A stretch of DNA of 64,000 nucleotides, from contig NZ_BAABWQ010000002.1 in assembly GCF_040370365.1 (NCBI RefSeq), positions 248,001-312,000 of the forward strand. Direction: 5' to 3'. Of the stretch, positions 1 to 9,041 are shown piece by piece. The stretch's first letter is position 1; every line of letters begins with the position of its first letter. The translations under genes and the position numbers were made by a program. The notes beneath the pieces were generated by a model that was not told the origin of the DNA, did no database searches, and saw nothing but the letters and a program-made list of their open reading frames with translations. This DNA comes from Shimia sp040370365. Its GTDB lineage: Bacteria > Pseudomonadota > Alphaproteobacteria > Rhodobacterales > Rhodobacteraceae.

Positions 1-330
1 GCGGCACGAACACGGGAGACATGGGCCCGGATGCGTCTCCTGCCGCAAGAGCAGCGCTACGAAGACTCGCTCTACCTCGCCGGCCCAGACACCTTGCTGC
101 AGGTCCTGCACACGGCACAGGCAGCAACCGTGATGCTCATAGCGCACAACCCCGGCATCGCCACATTGGCTTCCCTGTTGGCTTCAACCACGCCGAAACA
201 TCCACGGTTTTTCGACTACCCAACCGGCGCCACAACTGTGTTTCAATTCGATCAGGCCACTTGGGGTGATGTCCGATTTGGGACCGGGCAAGTGATCGAT
301 TTTGTTGTGCCCAAAGAAATCGACACCTAA
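1..330 (+). CDS. SixA-like histidine phosphatase, 3' part
   Basis: The reading frame is open from base 1, so the gene starts before the window and only its last ~109 codons are seen. The visible part fits the second half of a SixA-type phosphohistidine phosphatase (histidine phosphatase superfamily). It reads ARTRETW (the usual 'S-P-A-x-R-A/T-x-x-T' substrate-side segment), then a stretch ending in the HNPG motif (LIAHNPGIATLAS) that carries the second active-site histidine, and finally a TGATTVFQF-like strand. The first RHG motif would lie upstream. The stop is 3 bp from the convergent SDR stop. Function is inferred from the family: removal of phosphate from a histidine or a small substrate in the cytoplasm. 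Confidence 0.7.
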   Translation, partial: AARTRETWARMRLLPQEQRYEDSLYLAGPDTLLQVLHTAQAATVMLIAHNPGIATLASLLASTTPKHPRFFDYPTGATTVFQFDQATWGDVRFGTGQVIDFVVPKEIDT

Positions 331-333
331 CAG

Positions 334-1140
334 TCAGGGGCTGTATTTTTTCACCAGCGTCTGCACAGCCTCATAGACTTCCGCAGCTTTTTTAAGGTTC
401 GAAGCATCGAGGTGTGGCGGCACGAACCGACCGGAATCATTATCAAAATACTGGCCTGACGCATTGGAAAAGTCATCTGACAATGCCGCGAGGGCCAAAA
501 TGTCGGCACCGATCCCAAGATCGTTGCCCGCCAATCCAAAACCTTCTTTGACCATCTTACTGGCCAACAAGCTCCCTGGGTTTACGGCCACCAAGATCGG
601 TCCATCATGCAACTCGCGCGCCATCTCCTGTGTCCAAATGGTTAGGGCAAGCTTGCTCTGTGCGTAGGCCTCCATATCAGCGAGTCGTCCATGGCCAGCC
701 ATCGCGTCGACATCCACAGATGCCTGCGCGGCGGACGAAAGGTTCACCACTCGTCCGTTTGGAGGCAGTTTTGTCAGTAGCCGTCTTGTCAGCAGATATG
801 GCGCCAATGTGTTCACCACAAATCGCACGTCTAACCCGCTCTCGGTCAAGGGATTTGGCGTCTTCAACACCCCCGCATTGTTGATCAACACATCAATCAG
901 AACCTGCTCCGCAGACAGTTCATCTGACAGACGAACGACTTCGGCGAACCGGGATAGATCCGCCTGATAGGTTTTCACCGTCGCACCTTTTGACAGCGTG
1001 TCGAGCGTGCTTTTTACGGCCGAAAGCTTCTCTGTGTTTCGCCCGTGCACCAATACGGAGTGCCCCATTGCGACCAATCGCTTCGCGGTCTCATACCCAA
1101 TGCCATCCGTGGCGCCCGTGATCAAAATCGTCTTTGTCAT
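334..1140 (-). CDS. short-chain dehydrogenase/reductase (SDR)
   Basis: Classical SDR of about 268 residues. It has the NAD(P)-binding TGATDGIG glycine motif at residues ~8-15, the NNAG motif near 85, an LSSAAQ segment with the catalytic serine near 135, and YAQSK with the catalytic tyrosine and lysine near 158-162. The loop sequence is close to retinol-dehydrogenase/WW-domain-oxidoreductase-like SDRs, so the substrate cannot be named. I chose the ATG at 1140. The alternative ATG at 1161 is followed directly by AAAGGTGG, which is the ribosome-binding site for the inner start. The gene stands alone, divergent from nothing and convergent with the SixA-like gene. Confidence 0.85.
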   Translation of the reverse strand: MTKTILITGATDGIGYETAKRLVAMGHSVLVHGRNTEKLSAVKSTLDTLSKGATVKTYQADLSRFAEVVRLSDELSAEQVLIDVLINNAGVLKTPNPLTESGLDVRFVVNTLAPYLLTRRLLTKLPPNGRVVNLSSAAQASVDVDAMAGHGRLADMEAYAQSKLALTIWTQEMARELHDGPILVAVNPGSLLASKMVKEGFGLAGNDLGIGADILALAALSDDFSNASGQYFDNDSGRFVPPHLDASNLKKAAEVYEAVQTLVKKYSP

Positions 1141-1210
1141 TCTTGCTTGCCACCTTTTCACTCACACACTGATACCCCTGCAGTGTCGATCAAAAGCTGT
1201 CATGCGCAAA

Positions 1211-1240
1211 GCAAAAAGCCGCGGTGTTTCCGCCGCGGCT
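1211..1240 (-). terminator. rho-independent terminator after bztD
   Basis: On the minus strand a perfect 8-bp stem AGCCGCGG / CCGCGGCT with an 8-nt loop is followed by TTTTGCTTT, 28 bp after the bztD stop. It closes the bztABCD operon. Confidence 0.9.
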
Positions 1241-1268
1241 CTCTGATTTTCAAATGTGATGGTTTGGA

Positions 1269-2060
1269 TCAGTGGCCCAAAATTTGACTCAGGAACAGCT
1301 GAGTCCGCTCGCTCTTCGGATTGTTGAAGAACTCTTCGGGCTCGTTCTGCTCCACGATCTGGCCTTGGTCCATGAAGATCACGCGGTTGGCAACCTGACG
1401 GGCAAAACCCATCTCGTGTGTCACGCACAACATGGTCATGCCCTCTTCAGCCAGCTCGATCATGGTGTCGAGCACCTCTTTGATCATTTCTGGGTCAAGC
1501 GCTGATGTCGGTTCATCAAACAGCATGATGCGTGGCTTCATGCAAAGCGAGCGTGCAATCGCCACACGCTGTTGCTGTCCACCAGACAACTGACCTGGGT
1601 ATTTCAAAGCTTGATCCGGGATCTTCACTTTCTCAAGAAAGTGCATCGCAATTTCTTCGGCTTCTTTTTTGGGTGTTTTGCGTACCCAAATCGGAGCCAG
1701 CGTCAGGTTTTCCAACACGGTAAGGTGCGGGAAAAGGTTGAAGTGCTGAAAGCACATGCCAACCTCTGAACGGATCTTGTCGATGTTTTTCAGGTCGTTG
1801 GTCAGCTCGATTCCATCCACGATGATGTCGCCCGACTGGTGCTCTTCCAGACGGTTAATACAGCGGATCAGCGTCGATTTACCGGACCCAGAAGGCCCTG
1901 CAATCACGATCCGTTCGCCTTCGTTGACGGTCAGGTTGATGTCACGCAACACGTGAAAGCTGCCGTACCACTTGTTCATGTTCACGATTTGAATCGCAAC
2001 CTGATCACTCACCTGCATCTTAGAGCGGTCGATCGCGCGTTCGGTCATAAGTTCAGACAT
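1269..2060 (-). CDS. bztD: glutamate/glutamine/aspartate/asparagine ABC transporter ATPase
   Basis: ATP-binding subunit of a polar amino-acid ABC importer, about 263 residues. The Walker A motif is GPSGSGKST, the signature is LSGGQQQRVAIARSL, the Walker B is IMLFDEPTSALD, and the H-loop is VTHEMGFA. The start at 2060 is taken because TAAGGAGTTCATCT precedes this ATG; a longer frame to 2192 would run into bztC and has no support. It lies 11 bp after bztC and is the last gene of a bztABCD operon. It powers uptake through BztBC in the inner membrane. Family assignment is firm. The exact substrate range is inferred from BztA and from the two long permeases. Confidence 0.93.
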   Translation of the reverse strand: MSELMTERAIDRSKMQVSDQVAIQIVNMNKWYGSFHVLRDINLTVNEGERIVIAGPSGSGKSTLIRCINRLEEHQSGDIIVDGIELTNDLKNIDKIRSEVGMCFQHFNLFPHLTVLENLTLAPIWVRKTPKKEAEEIAMHFLEKVKIPDQALKYPGQLSGGQQQRVAIARSLCMKPRIMLFDEPTSALDPEMIKEVLDTMIELAEEGMTMLCVTHEMGFARQVANRVIFMDQGQIVEQNEPEEFFNNPKSERTQLFLSQILGH

Positions 2061-2071
2061 AGATGAACTCC

Positions 2072-3373
2072 TTACTTGTGTCCGGTTGCGAGACGACGCT
2101 CCAACCATTGTGAGTATTGTGAGATGCCGTAGCAGACAACAAAGAACAGAAGCGCGGCAAAGCCCCACAGTTCCCAGTAAATGCCTGTCCACTCAGGTGC
2201 GCCGCCCAAAATTGGGCCACGGATCATACCAACAAGATCAAACATCGAAATGACCGAGACCAAGGTGGTGTCTTTGAACAGCCCAACGGCCACGTTCACG
2301 ATCCCTGGTATCGAAATCTTCAATGCCTGCGGCAGGATGATCAACCGCATCGCCTGCGGATAGTCCAATCCAAGACTGTCAGCGGCCTCATACTGCCCTT
2401 TGGGGAGCGCAGCGAGACCACCGCGGATCACCTCTGCAATATAGGCTGCAGAGAACATCGTGATCATGATCACCACACGTAGGAACAGATCGACTGTGCT
2501 TTCTGGCGGGAAGAAGTACGCCAGCATAACCGATGCCACAAAGAGCAGCGTGATCAACGGCACGCCGCGCACGAACTCAATGAACACCACACAGACACCC
2601 TTGATCAGTGGCATGTCAGATTGACGTCCCAGCGCAAGAGCAATGCCAAGAGGCACGGACAAAGACACACAGGTCACACCCAACATCAAGTTGAGCATGA
2701 AGCCACCAAGGTCACGTGAAGGCACGGCCGGTAACAGCGCATTCTCAGAAGCGCCTTCGGGGATCAGTGCCCCGCCGATGCCCCAGACCACAAATGCCGC
2801 CACAATGCCGCCGAAGAAACCAACGGCGAAAGTCGATTTGCCAAACCGCTGAAACACTGCAAAGCCAACCGCGACGCCCGCAAGAGCCACCAACGGTGCA
2901 AGAATGGTTCCGCCCCATATCAGCCAAAAGGCCGCAAACGGATACAACGCGGTCACGATCAGCAACTTGCGTGGCAGGTCAAAGAACAGCACCGGTGCAA
3001 TCGCCACGAGCATCAGCACAAACGCCAAGTTCGGGCGCCAGTACTCTTCGCTTGGGTATTTGAAACCGTAAATCAGCTGGTGCCAGCGCTCGGTCAAGAC
3101 CGAGAAACACGCGCCGGTTTTGCCAGCCAAAATTTCGCGACATTCCGCCAATGAGCTTGTTGTCCACAAGCCATTCACGATCCATGGCACGACACCTTGA
3201 AGCACAATAAATACGAAATACAGTGCGACAATGGTTAGAATGCTGTTCGGAACGTTAGAGAACAGATTTTTTCGCATCCACTTGATCACACCGGTTTCAC
3301 GCGCCGGAGGCGGGGATTCCGGAATGGTTTCTGTGGCCACAAAAGCGATTGAGTTGTTTTGAGTATCAGACAT
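2072..3373 (-). CDS. bztC: amino-acid ABC transporter permease BztC
   Basis: Inner-membrane permease of 433 residues. It is long for the HisM/GlnP family, as expected of BztC/AapM, because of extra N-terminal membrane helices before the transport domain. The conserved EAA-type loop is seen as YEAADSLGLDYPQAMRLIILPQA in the C-terminal third, followed by IPGIVN. The start is placed at the ATG 3373. A GTG lies directly before it (3376), and AAGGAG sits 9-12 bp upstream of the two, so either could be used. It follows bztB with no gap. Confidence 0.92.
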   Translation of the reverse strand: MSDTQNNSIAFVATETIPESPPPARETGVIKWMRKNLFSNVPNSILTIVALYFVFIVLQGVVPWIVNGLWTTSSLAECREILAGKTGACFSVLTERWHQLIYGFKYPSEEYWRPNLAFVLMLVAIAPVLFFDLPRKLLIVTALYPFAAFWLIWGGTILAPLVALAGVAVGFAVFQRFGKSTFAVGFFGGIVAAFVVWGIGGALIPEGASENALLPAVPSRDLGGFMLNLMLGVTCVSLSVPLGIALALGRQSDMPLIKGVCVVFIEFVRGVPLITLLFVASVMLAYFFPPESTVDLFLRVVIMITMFSAAYIAEVIRGGLAALPKGQYEAADSLGLDYPQAMRLIILPQALKISIPGIVNVAVGLFKDTTLVSVISMFDLVGMIRGPILGGAPEWTGIYWELWGFAALLFFVVCYGISQYSQWLERRLATGHK

Positions 3374-3376
3374 CAC

Positions 3377-4609
3377 TCAGCGCTCCTTCAGCTTCACAGA
3401 AGAATTGTAGACGTTCATCACCATCGAAATCAGCAGCGACGCCGTGAGATAGAACAGCATCAGCAGCAGCACACATTCGATGGCCCGCCCGGTCTGGTTC
3501 AGCGTGATGCCGCCCAGCGTTGCGGTGATGTCGGCGTAGCCCACAACGATCGCCAAAGACGTGTTTTTCGTGATGTTCAGATACTGTGAAATCAACGGCG
3601 GAATAATCACCCGCAGCGCCTGTGGAAGTACCACAAGGTTCATTACGCGGTTGGACCGCAAACCCAAAGCGGAGGCTGCTTCGGTTTGGCCCTTGGACAC
3701 AGCTTGAATACCTGCCCGCACGTTTTCTGCAATGAATGCGCCGGTGTAGATCGACAAAGCAAACCAAAGCGCAATCAGCGGACCGCCAACTTTGATGCCA
3801 CCACTGAAGTTAAAGCCTTTCAGCGCGGGATATTCCCACGTCAAGCCCATGACCAGCATCAGAACGATCAGAGGAACAAACCAAATTGCCAACGTCATCC
3901 AAATCGTCTTCGGACGGATACCCGTGTCTTCTTGCTTGGCAGTGGCCCATGCGCTCAAACGACGCGTGGCAAACCATGATCCAACCAAACCCGCGATCAC
4001 CAAAAGCCAGCTCAGTCCAGCAGAGCCAAACAGGGCGTTTTCAAACCAAGGCAAAGGAATGTAAATGCCGCGATTTGTGAAAGCAAACATATCAAACACC
4101 ATGCTGGCCGTCGCATTGTCCCCACGAAACGCCCGGGGGCCAGGAAGAACTGCCGTCATGATTGTGAAGATGATGATGATCCAGATCAGAACCGGAATGT
4201 TCCGGAAGATCTCGACATAGAAGGCCATCAGCTTAGATACGAGCCAGTTGTTGGACAGGCGCAGAACACCCGCGACCACACCAAAAACGGTCGCTGTGAT
4301 ACAGGCCAACACCGCGACAAGCAGGGTGTTGAGAATGCCTACCAGTGCCGCACGTGCATGAGAGGATTGGCTGTCATATTCAACAAGGCGTTGATTGATG
4401 TCGTACCCAGAGGGATCGCCTAAGAAATTGAAAGAAATGTTGAGGCCGGCGGCGCGCAGGTTCTGGATCAGGTTGTTGCCAAGGTACCAGATAGCAAACG
4501 CAAGCAAGACCGCGGCGATCGCCTGAAACGTCAAAGAGCGGTACCGGGTGTCATTGATTAGCATAGACAGCCGGAACGACTCCTTGGGAGGGTCGGTCAG
4601 AGTGGTCAT
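3377..4609 (-). CDS. bztB: amino-acid ABC transporter permease BztB
   Basis: Partner permease of BztC, 410 residues, with a cytoplasmic N-terminus and many membrane helices. The EAA-like loop reads GQTEAASALGLRSNRVMN, followed by LVVLPQALRVIIPPL near residues 320-350. The length matches BztB/AapQ rather than the ~220-residue HisQ type. The ATG at 4609 is preceded by GGGGAAGATC. It is separated from bztA by 126 bp holding a strong hairpin, and its 3' end abuts bztC. Confidence 0.92.
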   Translation of the reverse strand: MTTLTDPPKESFRLSMLINDTRYRSLTFQAIAAVLLAFAIWYLGNNLIQNLRAAGLNISFNFLGDPSGYDINQRLVEYDSQSSHARAALVGILNTLLVAVLACITATVFGVVAGVLRLSNNWLVSKLMAFYVEIFRNIPVLIWIIIIFTIMTAVLPGPRAFRGDNATASMVFDMFAFTNRGIYIPLPWFENALFGSAGLSWLLVIAGLVGSWFATRRLSAWATAKQEDTGIRPKTIWMTLAIWFVPLIVLMLVMGLTWEYPALKGFNFSGGIKVGGPLIALWFALSIYTGAFIAENVRAGIQAVSKGQTEAASALGLRSNRVMNLVVLPQALRVIIPPLISQYLNITKNTSLAIVVGYADITATLGGITLNQTGRAIECVLLLMLFYLTASLLISMVMNVYNSSVKLKER

Positions 4610-4696
4610 ATGGGATCTTCCCCGTTCGTCGGCCGTTTTTGTCTAGGGCGTCTTATGCGCCATGGCCGATTTTTGTTGTTGGGTCACGTAATGTGA

Positions 4697-4724
4697 GAAG
4701 GGCGCGGTTTGATCCGCGCCCTTC
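4697..4724 (-). promoter_or_regulatory. intercistronic hairpin between bztA and bztB
   Basis: Perfect 11-bp inverted repeat GAAGGGCGCGG / CCGCGCCCTTC with a 6-nt loop, 12 bp after the bztA stop. No U-run follows on the minus strand. It therefore fits an mRNA-stabilising or attenuating element that would make the binding protein more abundant than the permeases, a common arrangement in such operons. The role is inferred. Confidence 0.75.
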
Positions 4725-4735
4725 ATCAAGAGTTC

Positions 4736-5752
4736 TTAACGGAAAGGTGGAGAGTAGATCAGACCACCATCAGTCCACTGAGCGTTCAGGCCACGGGCCA
4801 GACCGATCGGAGTGGATTCACCGATGTTGCCTTCAAACAGCTCACCATAGTTGCCGCCCGCCATAAGTGCGGATTTCGCCCAATCAGCTTCCAGACCCAG
4901 CATCTCGCCCAGCGTACCTTCGGTACCCAACAGACGGTTTACTTCTGGGTTGTTGGTGCCGCCAGCCATCTCAGCGATGTTTGCGGAAGTCACACCCAGC
5001 TCTTCTGCTGTGATCAGAGCGTTCAGAGTCCAGCGAACCACGTCACCCCAGTTGTCGTCGCCGTGACGAACCAGCGGGCCGAGAGGCTCTTTGGAGATGA
5101 TTTCTGGCAGCAGTGTGTGCGCAGATGGATCTTCAAAAGTCGCACGTGTCGCGGCCAGACCAGACGCATCGGTGGTGTACACATCACATGCACCGGCAAG
5201 GTACTGCTGCTGTGCTTCAGCGTTGGTTTCGATTGGAACCGGCTCATAGCTGATGTTGTTGGAACGGAAGAAGTCCGCCAAGTTCAGCTCAGTTGTGGTA
5301 CCAGTTTGGATACAAACGGTTGCGCCGTCCAGTTCCTTCGCGGAGGACACACCCAGTTCTTTTGGAACCATGAAGCCCTGACCGTCATAGTAGTTCACGC
5401 CAACAAAGGTGAACTTCAGGTCAACGTCGCGGCTGAAGGTCCAAGTGGTGTTACGTGCCAGAACGTCGATTTCGCCAGAAGCCAGCGCTGTGAAGCGTGT
5501 CTTACCAGTGGTTGGAACAAATTCAACGGCTTTCGGGTCGCCCAGTACAGCAGCTGCAACAGCACGACACACGCCAACGTCGAAACCCATCCATTCGCCG
5601 TTTGCGTCTGGTGCGGCAAAGCCAACCAGACCGGTGGTTACGCCACAGTTCAGCTTGCCGCGCGCTTTAACATCGTCAAGCGTACCGGCGGCAGCTGCAC
5701 CAGCCGCCAGGCCAGCAACTGTCAACGCACCAAAAACTACGGATTTTTTCAT
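4736..5752 (-). CDS. bztA: periplasmic amino-acid binding protein BztA
   Basis: Solute-binding protein (family 3) of about 338 residues. It has a Sec signal peptide (MKKSVVFGALTVAGLAAGAA, then AAAG) followed by GTLDDVKARGKLNCGVTTGL, the usual start of the mature AapJ/BztA proteins. C-terminal MAGGNYGELFEGNIG and PIGLARGLNAQW segments are family-typical. It delivers glutamate, glutamine, aspartate or asparagine to BztBC. The start at 5752 has AGGAAGAGG 5-12 bp upstream and gives a clean signal peptide; the longer frame from 5779 would not. It is the first gene of the operon, and its promoter should lie in 5753-5950. Confidence 0.93.
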   Translation of the reverse strand: MKKSVVFGALTVAGLAAGAAAAGTLDDVKARGKLNCGVTTGLVGFAAPDANGEWMGFDVGVCRAVAAAVLGDPKAVEFVPTTGKTRFTALASGEIDVLARNTTWTFSRDVDLKFTFVGVNYYDGQGFMVPKELGVSSAKELDGATVCIQTGTTTELNLADFFRSNNISYEPVPIETNAEAQQQYLAGACDVYTTDASGLAATRATFEDPSAHTLLPEIISKEPLGPLVRHGDDNWGDVVRWTLNALITAEELGVTSANIAEMAGGTNNPEVNRLLGTEGTLGEMLGLEADWAKSALMAGGNYGELFEGNIGESTPIGLARGLNAQWTDGGLIYSPPFR

Positions 5753-5952
5753 TTTTACCTCTTCCTGTTTCCCACCCATTTGCGGGCGGTTATATGGCCA
5801 CTCCCGGCCGTAGATCGATGTTGAGGAATAACACCCCCCTTACATCTAGAGCAGTTTGCTCGCATTCATCGCCAAACGTCAAGAGGTCCATCACGCAATA
5901 CAATCAATGCTTGCGACATTGACCAAAGCGGCTTGATTTGCTTCCGTTCCGA

Positions 5953-6663
5953 CTAGTTTGTCGCCATTTTGAAAAATGCGTAAGCATGGAGAAACGCCTG
6001 ATGTTTCTTTTCGGCTTCCTCAGCCGCGTCATCATCGCGGCCCCATTGATCTTCTTGCCACTGCTCGTCGATTCGTGAGAGCCGCCAAAGCGTTTCAATT
6101 GGATGGAGGTCGTGCGTTGCAGCGAATCCTATGATCAAAGATCCAGATATCCCCACAAGATCGTGAAACGCAGCCATTTGAAAATTGTCAAACCCATGCA
6201 CAAGAGTGCTCAACTTGCGCAGCGACTCGCTGTCTTGGGCCTCAAACATCACCCCGGCAACAGGCTTGAGTTTGGCACCAAGGCTCTCTTCGGCCCAAAC
6301 CAGAAGCGGGTCCCAAGCCTCGACCTGCCGATCGATCAATTCTTGCGGCGTTGTCGCCCGGTAGCACACCAAATCGCTGCCACCGTACTCTGCAAGCATC
6401 TCCGCCACTTCCGCGTGCTGGATCGCCACCTTGTCGATCGCGGCATTCGCCGATCGTGTGACTGGCATCGACGCTGGATCAACTTCGCCGTCTTGAGCAT
6501 CCCACTCAGCCGCCATGGCCTCAGCCATAACCTGCGTGGGCACCACCAAAGCGGCTTTGGCTGGCGTTTTCACCGCGCGCCCGTCCAAAAACACACCGTA
6601 TCCGCCCTCAACGGCTTCCGGGGTGGTGTCCTTCCAGAATCGTTTCGTTGCCCAGCCACTCAT
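5953..6663 (-). CDS. ATP12 family F1-ATPase assembly chaperone
   Basis: About 236 residues. The sequence carries typical ATP12 segments: MSGWATKRFWK at the start, GVFLDGRAVKTPAK near 25-40, LAAEWDAQ-like text near 60, and a GGSDLVCYRA segment followed by an 'RQxxxWDPLL' segment near 100-120. In mitochondria ATP12 holds the F1 alpha subunit during assembly; alphaproteobacterial homologues are thought to do the same. The ATG at 6663 overlaps the HAD gene stop (ATGA, 4 bp), which decides the start against 6678 and indicates translational coupling. Confidence 0.88.
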   Translation of the reverse strand: MSGWATKRFWKDTTPEAVEGGYGVFLDGRAVKTPAKAALVVPTQVMAEAMAAEWDAQDGEVDPASMPVTRSANAAIDKVAIQHAEVAEMLAEYGGSDLVCYRATTPQELIDRQVEAWDPLLVWAEESLGAKLKPVAGVMFEAQDSESLRKLSTLVHGFDNFQMAAFHDLVGISGSLIIGFAATHDLHPIETLWRLSRIDEQWQEDQWGRDDDAAEEAEKKHQAFLHAYAFFKMATN

Positions 6664-7337
6664 GATTGTCGCTCCCAAAGTGTATCCAGCGCTCTTTGCA
6701 ACGCTTCAAAATCATTCACAACCGTGTGCGCTTTGCCCAAATCCGCCACCGGATGGTAGCCCCAAGCCACGCCGATACCGTGCACACCCGCCGCTGCAGC
6801 CATATCCATGTCGTAACTGGTATCCCCAATCATAACCGTATCCGCTTTGGTCACACCGGTCTCTGCGATGGCCGTTTCTATCATCGAAGGATGTGGTTTT
6901 GACGGATGGTCGTCGGCCACCTGTGTGGTGACAAACATTCCGCGTAATTCATGCCCTTCGATCAGCTTATCAACGCCACGCCGGGACTTTCCGGTCGCAA
7001 TTCCCAAGAGCACGTCATCACGCGCGTGCAATCTGGCGAGCATCTGATAGGCACCATCAAAAAATGGCGATGACTTGGCCGCGCCGACCGCCGCACGGTG
7101 GTGCATATACCCCGCTTTATATCCGTCCACCAACCGCGCCCGCAGATCAGGCTCCCCTTCGGGGAAAAGCTTGAATATCGCCACATCGAGCGACAGGCCA
7201 ACAATACCCAATGTGTCTGTTCTCGACGGCGGCAAAAGCCCCTGCCCTTCAAACGCCATGCGCATCGCCTCAACGATCAGGTCTTGGCTGTCCACCAAGG
7301 TGCCATCGACGTCAAAAATGACCAGTTTTAACCGCAT
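6660..7337 (-). CDS. HAD-family phosphatase, phosphoglycolate phosphatase-like
   Basis: HAD hydrolase of 225 residues. The nucleophile motif is FDVDGTLVDS (residues 8-17), with a helical cap, motif II IATGK near 115, lysine motif KPHPSMI near 148, and acidic motif MIGDTSYDMDMA near 170. It resembles Gph/phosphatase subfamily IA; the substrate is unknown. It overlaps atp12 by 4 bp, an arrangement I recall from other Rhodobacterales. Confidence 0.87.
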   Translation of the reverse strand: MRLKLVIFDVDGTLVDSQDLIVEAMRMAFEGQGLLPPSRTDTLGIVGLSLDVAIFKLFPEGEPDLRARLVDGYKAGYMHHRAAVGAAKSSPFFDGAYQMLARLHARDDVLLGIATGKSRRGVDKLIEGHELRGMFVTTQVADDHPSKPHPSMIETAIAETGVTKADTVMIGDTSYDMDMAAAAGVHGIGVAWGYHPVADLGKAHTVVNDFEALQRALDTLWERQS

Positions 7338-7389
7338 AAGACCCCCAATTGCCTATGGGAGCCTGCTTCATCACGGTCCCTTTCAAAGG

Positions 7390-7893
7390 TCAAGCGTCGT
7401 CGGCATAAGCCCCCGAAGAATAGGTCAGTTCATAAGAGTGGCTGTAGAGTTCAACCAAGTTGCCAAAGGGGTCTTCGCAATAGACCATCCGATAGGGCTT
7501 TTGGTCCGGATAGTAATAGCGCACCTGCTGCATACGTTGCTTGCCCCCCAAAGCCTCAATCCGCGCAACACGCGCCTCCAGATCATTGTCTTGCAGGCAG
7601 AAATGAAAGATTCCGGGCTTCCAATAGTCAAACGGCGGCGGTGTGTCTTCTGTCTTAGGGAATTCAAAAAGCTCAATGCCCGTTCCATCAGCCGTGGACA
7701 AATGCGCAATCCGAAACCGGCCCCACCCTGCCCCGAACACATCATCACACATTTCGCCAATCGCGCTGTTGTCTTGCACAACCTCGCTGGGCGGCATCAA
7801 CAAGTATAGATCAAACGCTTTGGTGTAAAATTCCACCGCACGGTCTAAATCAGGCACAGTGATGCCAATATGGGAAAACGAAACAGCCGCCAT
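7390..7893 (-). CDS. VOC (glyoxalase/bleomycin-resistance fold) family protein
   Basis: Single protein of 167 residues with the two beta-alpha-beta-beta-beta halves of the vicinal oxygen chelate fold. The first half starts FSHIGITVPDLDRAVEFYT with the first metal-binding His. A FHFCLQDNDLEARVARIEALG segment follows, and the C-terminal half ends MVYCEDPFGNLVELYSHSYE with the final Glu. These are the metal-ligand positions of glyoxalase-like lyases and dioxygenases. The substrate cannot be told. It lies 52 bp upstream of the HAD gene and could be co-transcribed. Confidence 0.82.
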   Translation of the reverse strand: MAAVSFSHIGITVPDLDRAVEFYTKAFDLYLLMPPSEVVQDNSAIGEMCDDVFGAGWGRFRIAHLSTADGTGIELFEFPKTEDTPPPFDYWKPGIFHFCLQDNDLEARVARIEALGGKQRMQQVRYYYPDQKPYRMVYCEDPFGNLVELYSHSYELTYSSGAYADDA

Positions 7894-7994
7894 GGGCCTC
7901 TCCTCTCAAATAAGATGCGTATCAAAGTCGTGGTATGCTCACAGCATGCCACGGGTCTTGATACGCTCCAAACTTTTGAAGAGATTATTTTGGC

Positions 7995-9041
7995 TTAGCG
8001 CAGGCTCTCAAACGGATCATCCGCCGCAAGATCTTCGGACCAACCAAAGGTTTCCCAGGTGTGCTCCATGTGATCCGGCAAATCCGCTGTCACCGTAATT
8101 TGCTTACGTGTGGCTGGATGTTCAAAGGTCATGCTGCGGGCATGCAGGTGTAGCTTGTTGGAGATCACCCCACCCAGCTTTGCGCCCCAACCATCACCAA
8201 GGTTCTCCTGACCTGACCCACCATATTTGCCATCCCCAATGATCGGATGACCAATCTCGGCCATATGCGCGCGCAACTGGTGCGTGCGTCCCGTAATGGG
8301 CTCCATCGCCACCCAAGCCGCACGGTTTGCGACGCGATACAGCGTTGCATATTGCGTGATCGCGCGTTTGGCGCCGGGTGTGTGATCAACTTCACGCGGA
8401 TGCACCGCAATCATCTTCTCACCTTCTCCGCGCGCGCCATGCCCACCCGCTTTCATCAAGCCATATTTGATTTCACCCAAATAAGGTGTCGGCACACCCG
8501 CCACCACGGCCCAATAGATTTTGCGCGTTTGCTTGTGACGCATCGCAGCTGTCAGCCCCTGTGCCGCCTGCCGCGTACGCGCCAAGAGCAACACACCAGA
8601 GGTGTCTTTGTCCAACCGGTGCACCAGCCTTGGTTTCTCATCAAACCCAAACCGCAACACCTCAGCCATGCCATCCACATGGCGGTTCTGTTTGCTGCCA
8701 CCCTGTGTTGGCAAACCGGGTGGCTTATTCAGCGCAATCACATGCTCGTCGCGATAAATCACGCAGCCATGGATCAGTTTCTCATCCGCTGGAGATACGG
8801 TTGTGCGCACTGGCGCTGCAGGCTTGGTGCTCGCATCCGGCAGTGGCGGCACGCGCACCGATTGGCCTTCCTCAACCCGCGTGTTGGCCTTCACCCGGCC
8901 ACCATCTACCCGGATTTCACCTTTGCGACACATCTTCTCGATCTGTCCTTGGCTCACGTGGGTGTATTTCCGCTTGAACCACCGGTCCAATCGTTGATCA
9001 CCTTCGCCCGCATCCACGGTCACAGTCTCTACGCGGCTCAT
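7995..9041 (-). CDS. RluA-family rRNA pseudouridine synthase (RluC/RluD-like)
   Basis: 348 residues with an N-terminal S4 RNA-binding domain (DQRLDRWFKRKY...SQGQIEKMCRKGEIRVDG) and a catalytic domain containing the HRLDKDTSGVLLLA motif with the catalytic aspartate near residue 143. GRTHQLRAHMAEIGHPIIGD follows near 245-265. It converts uridines in 23S rRNA to pseudouridine; RluC-type specificity is likely but not proven. It overlaps crcB by 4 bp (ATGA at 9038-9041). Confidence 0.88.
   Translation of the reverse strand: MSRVETVTVDAGEGDQRLDRWFKRKYTHVSQGQIEKMCRKGEIRVDGGRVKANTRVEEGQSVRVPPLPDASTKPAAPVRTTVSPADEKLIHGCVIYRDEHVIALNKPPGLPTQGGSKQNRHVDGMAEVLRFGFDEKPRLVHRLDKDTSGVLLLARTRQAAQGLTAAMRHKQTRKIYWAVVAGVPTPYLGEIKYGLMKAGGHGARGEGEKMIAVHPREVDHTPGAKRAITQYATLYRVANRAAWVAMEPITGRTHQLRAHMAEIGHPIIGDGKYGGSGQENLGDGWGAKLGGVISNKLHLHARSMTFEHPATRKQITVTADLPDHMEHTWETFGWSEDLAADDPFESLR

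Noticed and set aside
4709..5824. 371-residue plus-strand ORF opposite bztA
   Set aside because: Antisense of bztA; no recognisable motif and no start signal.
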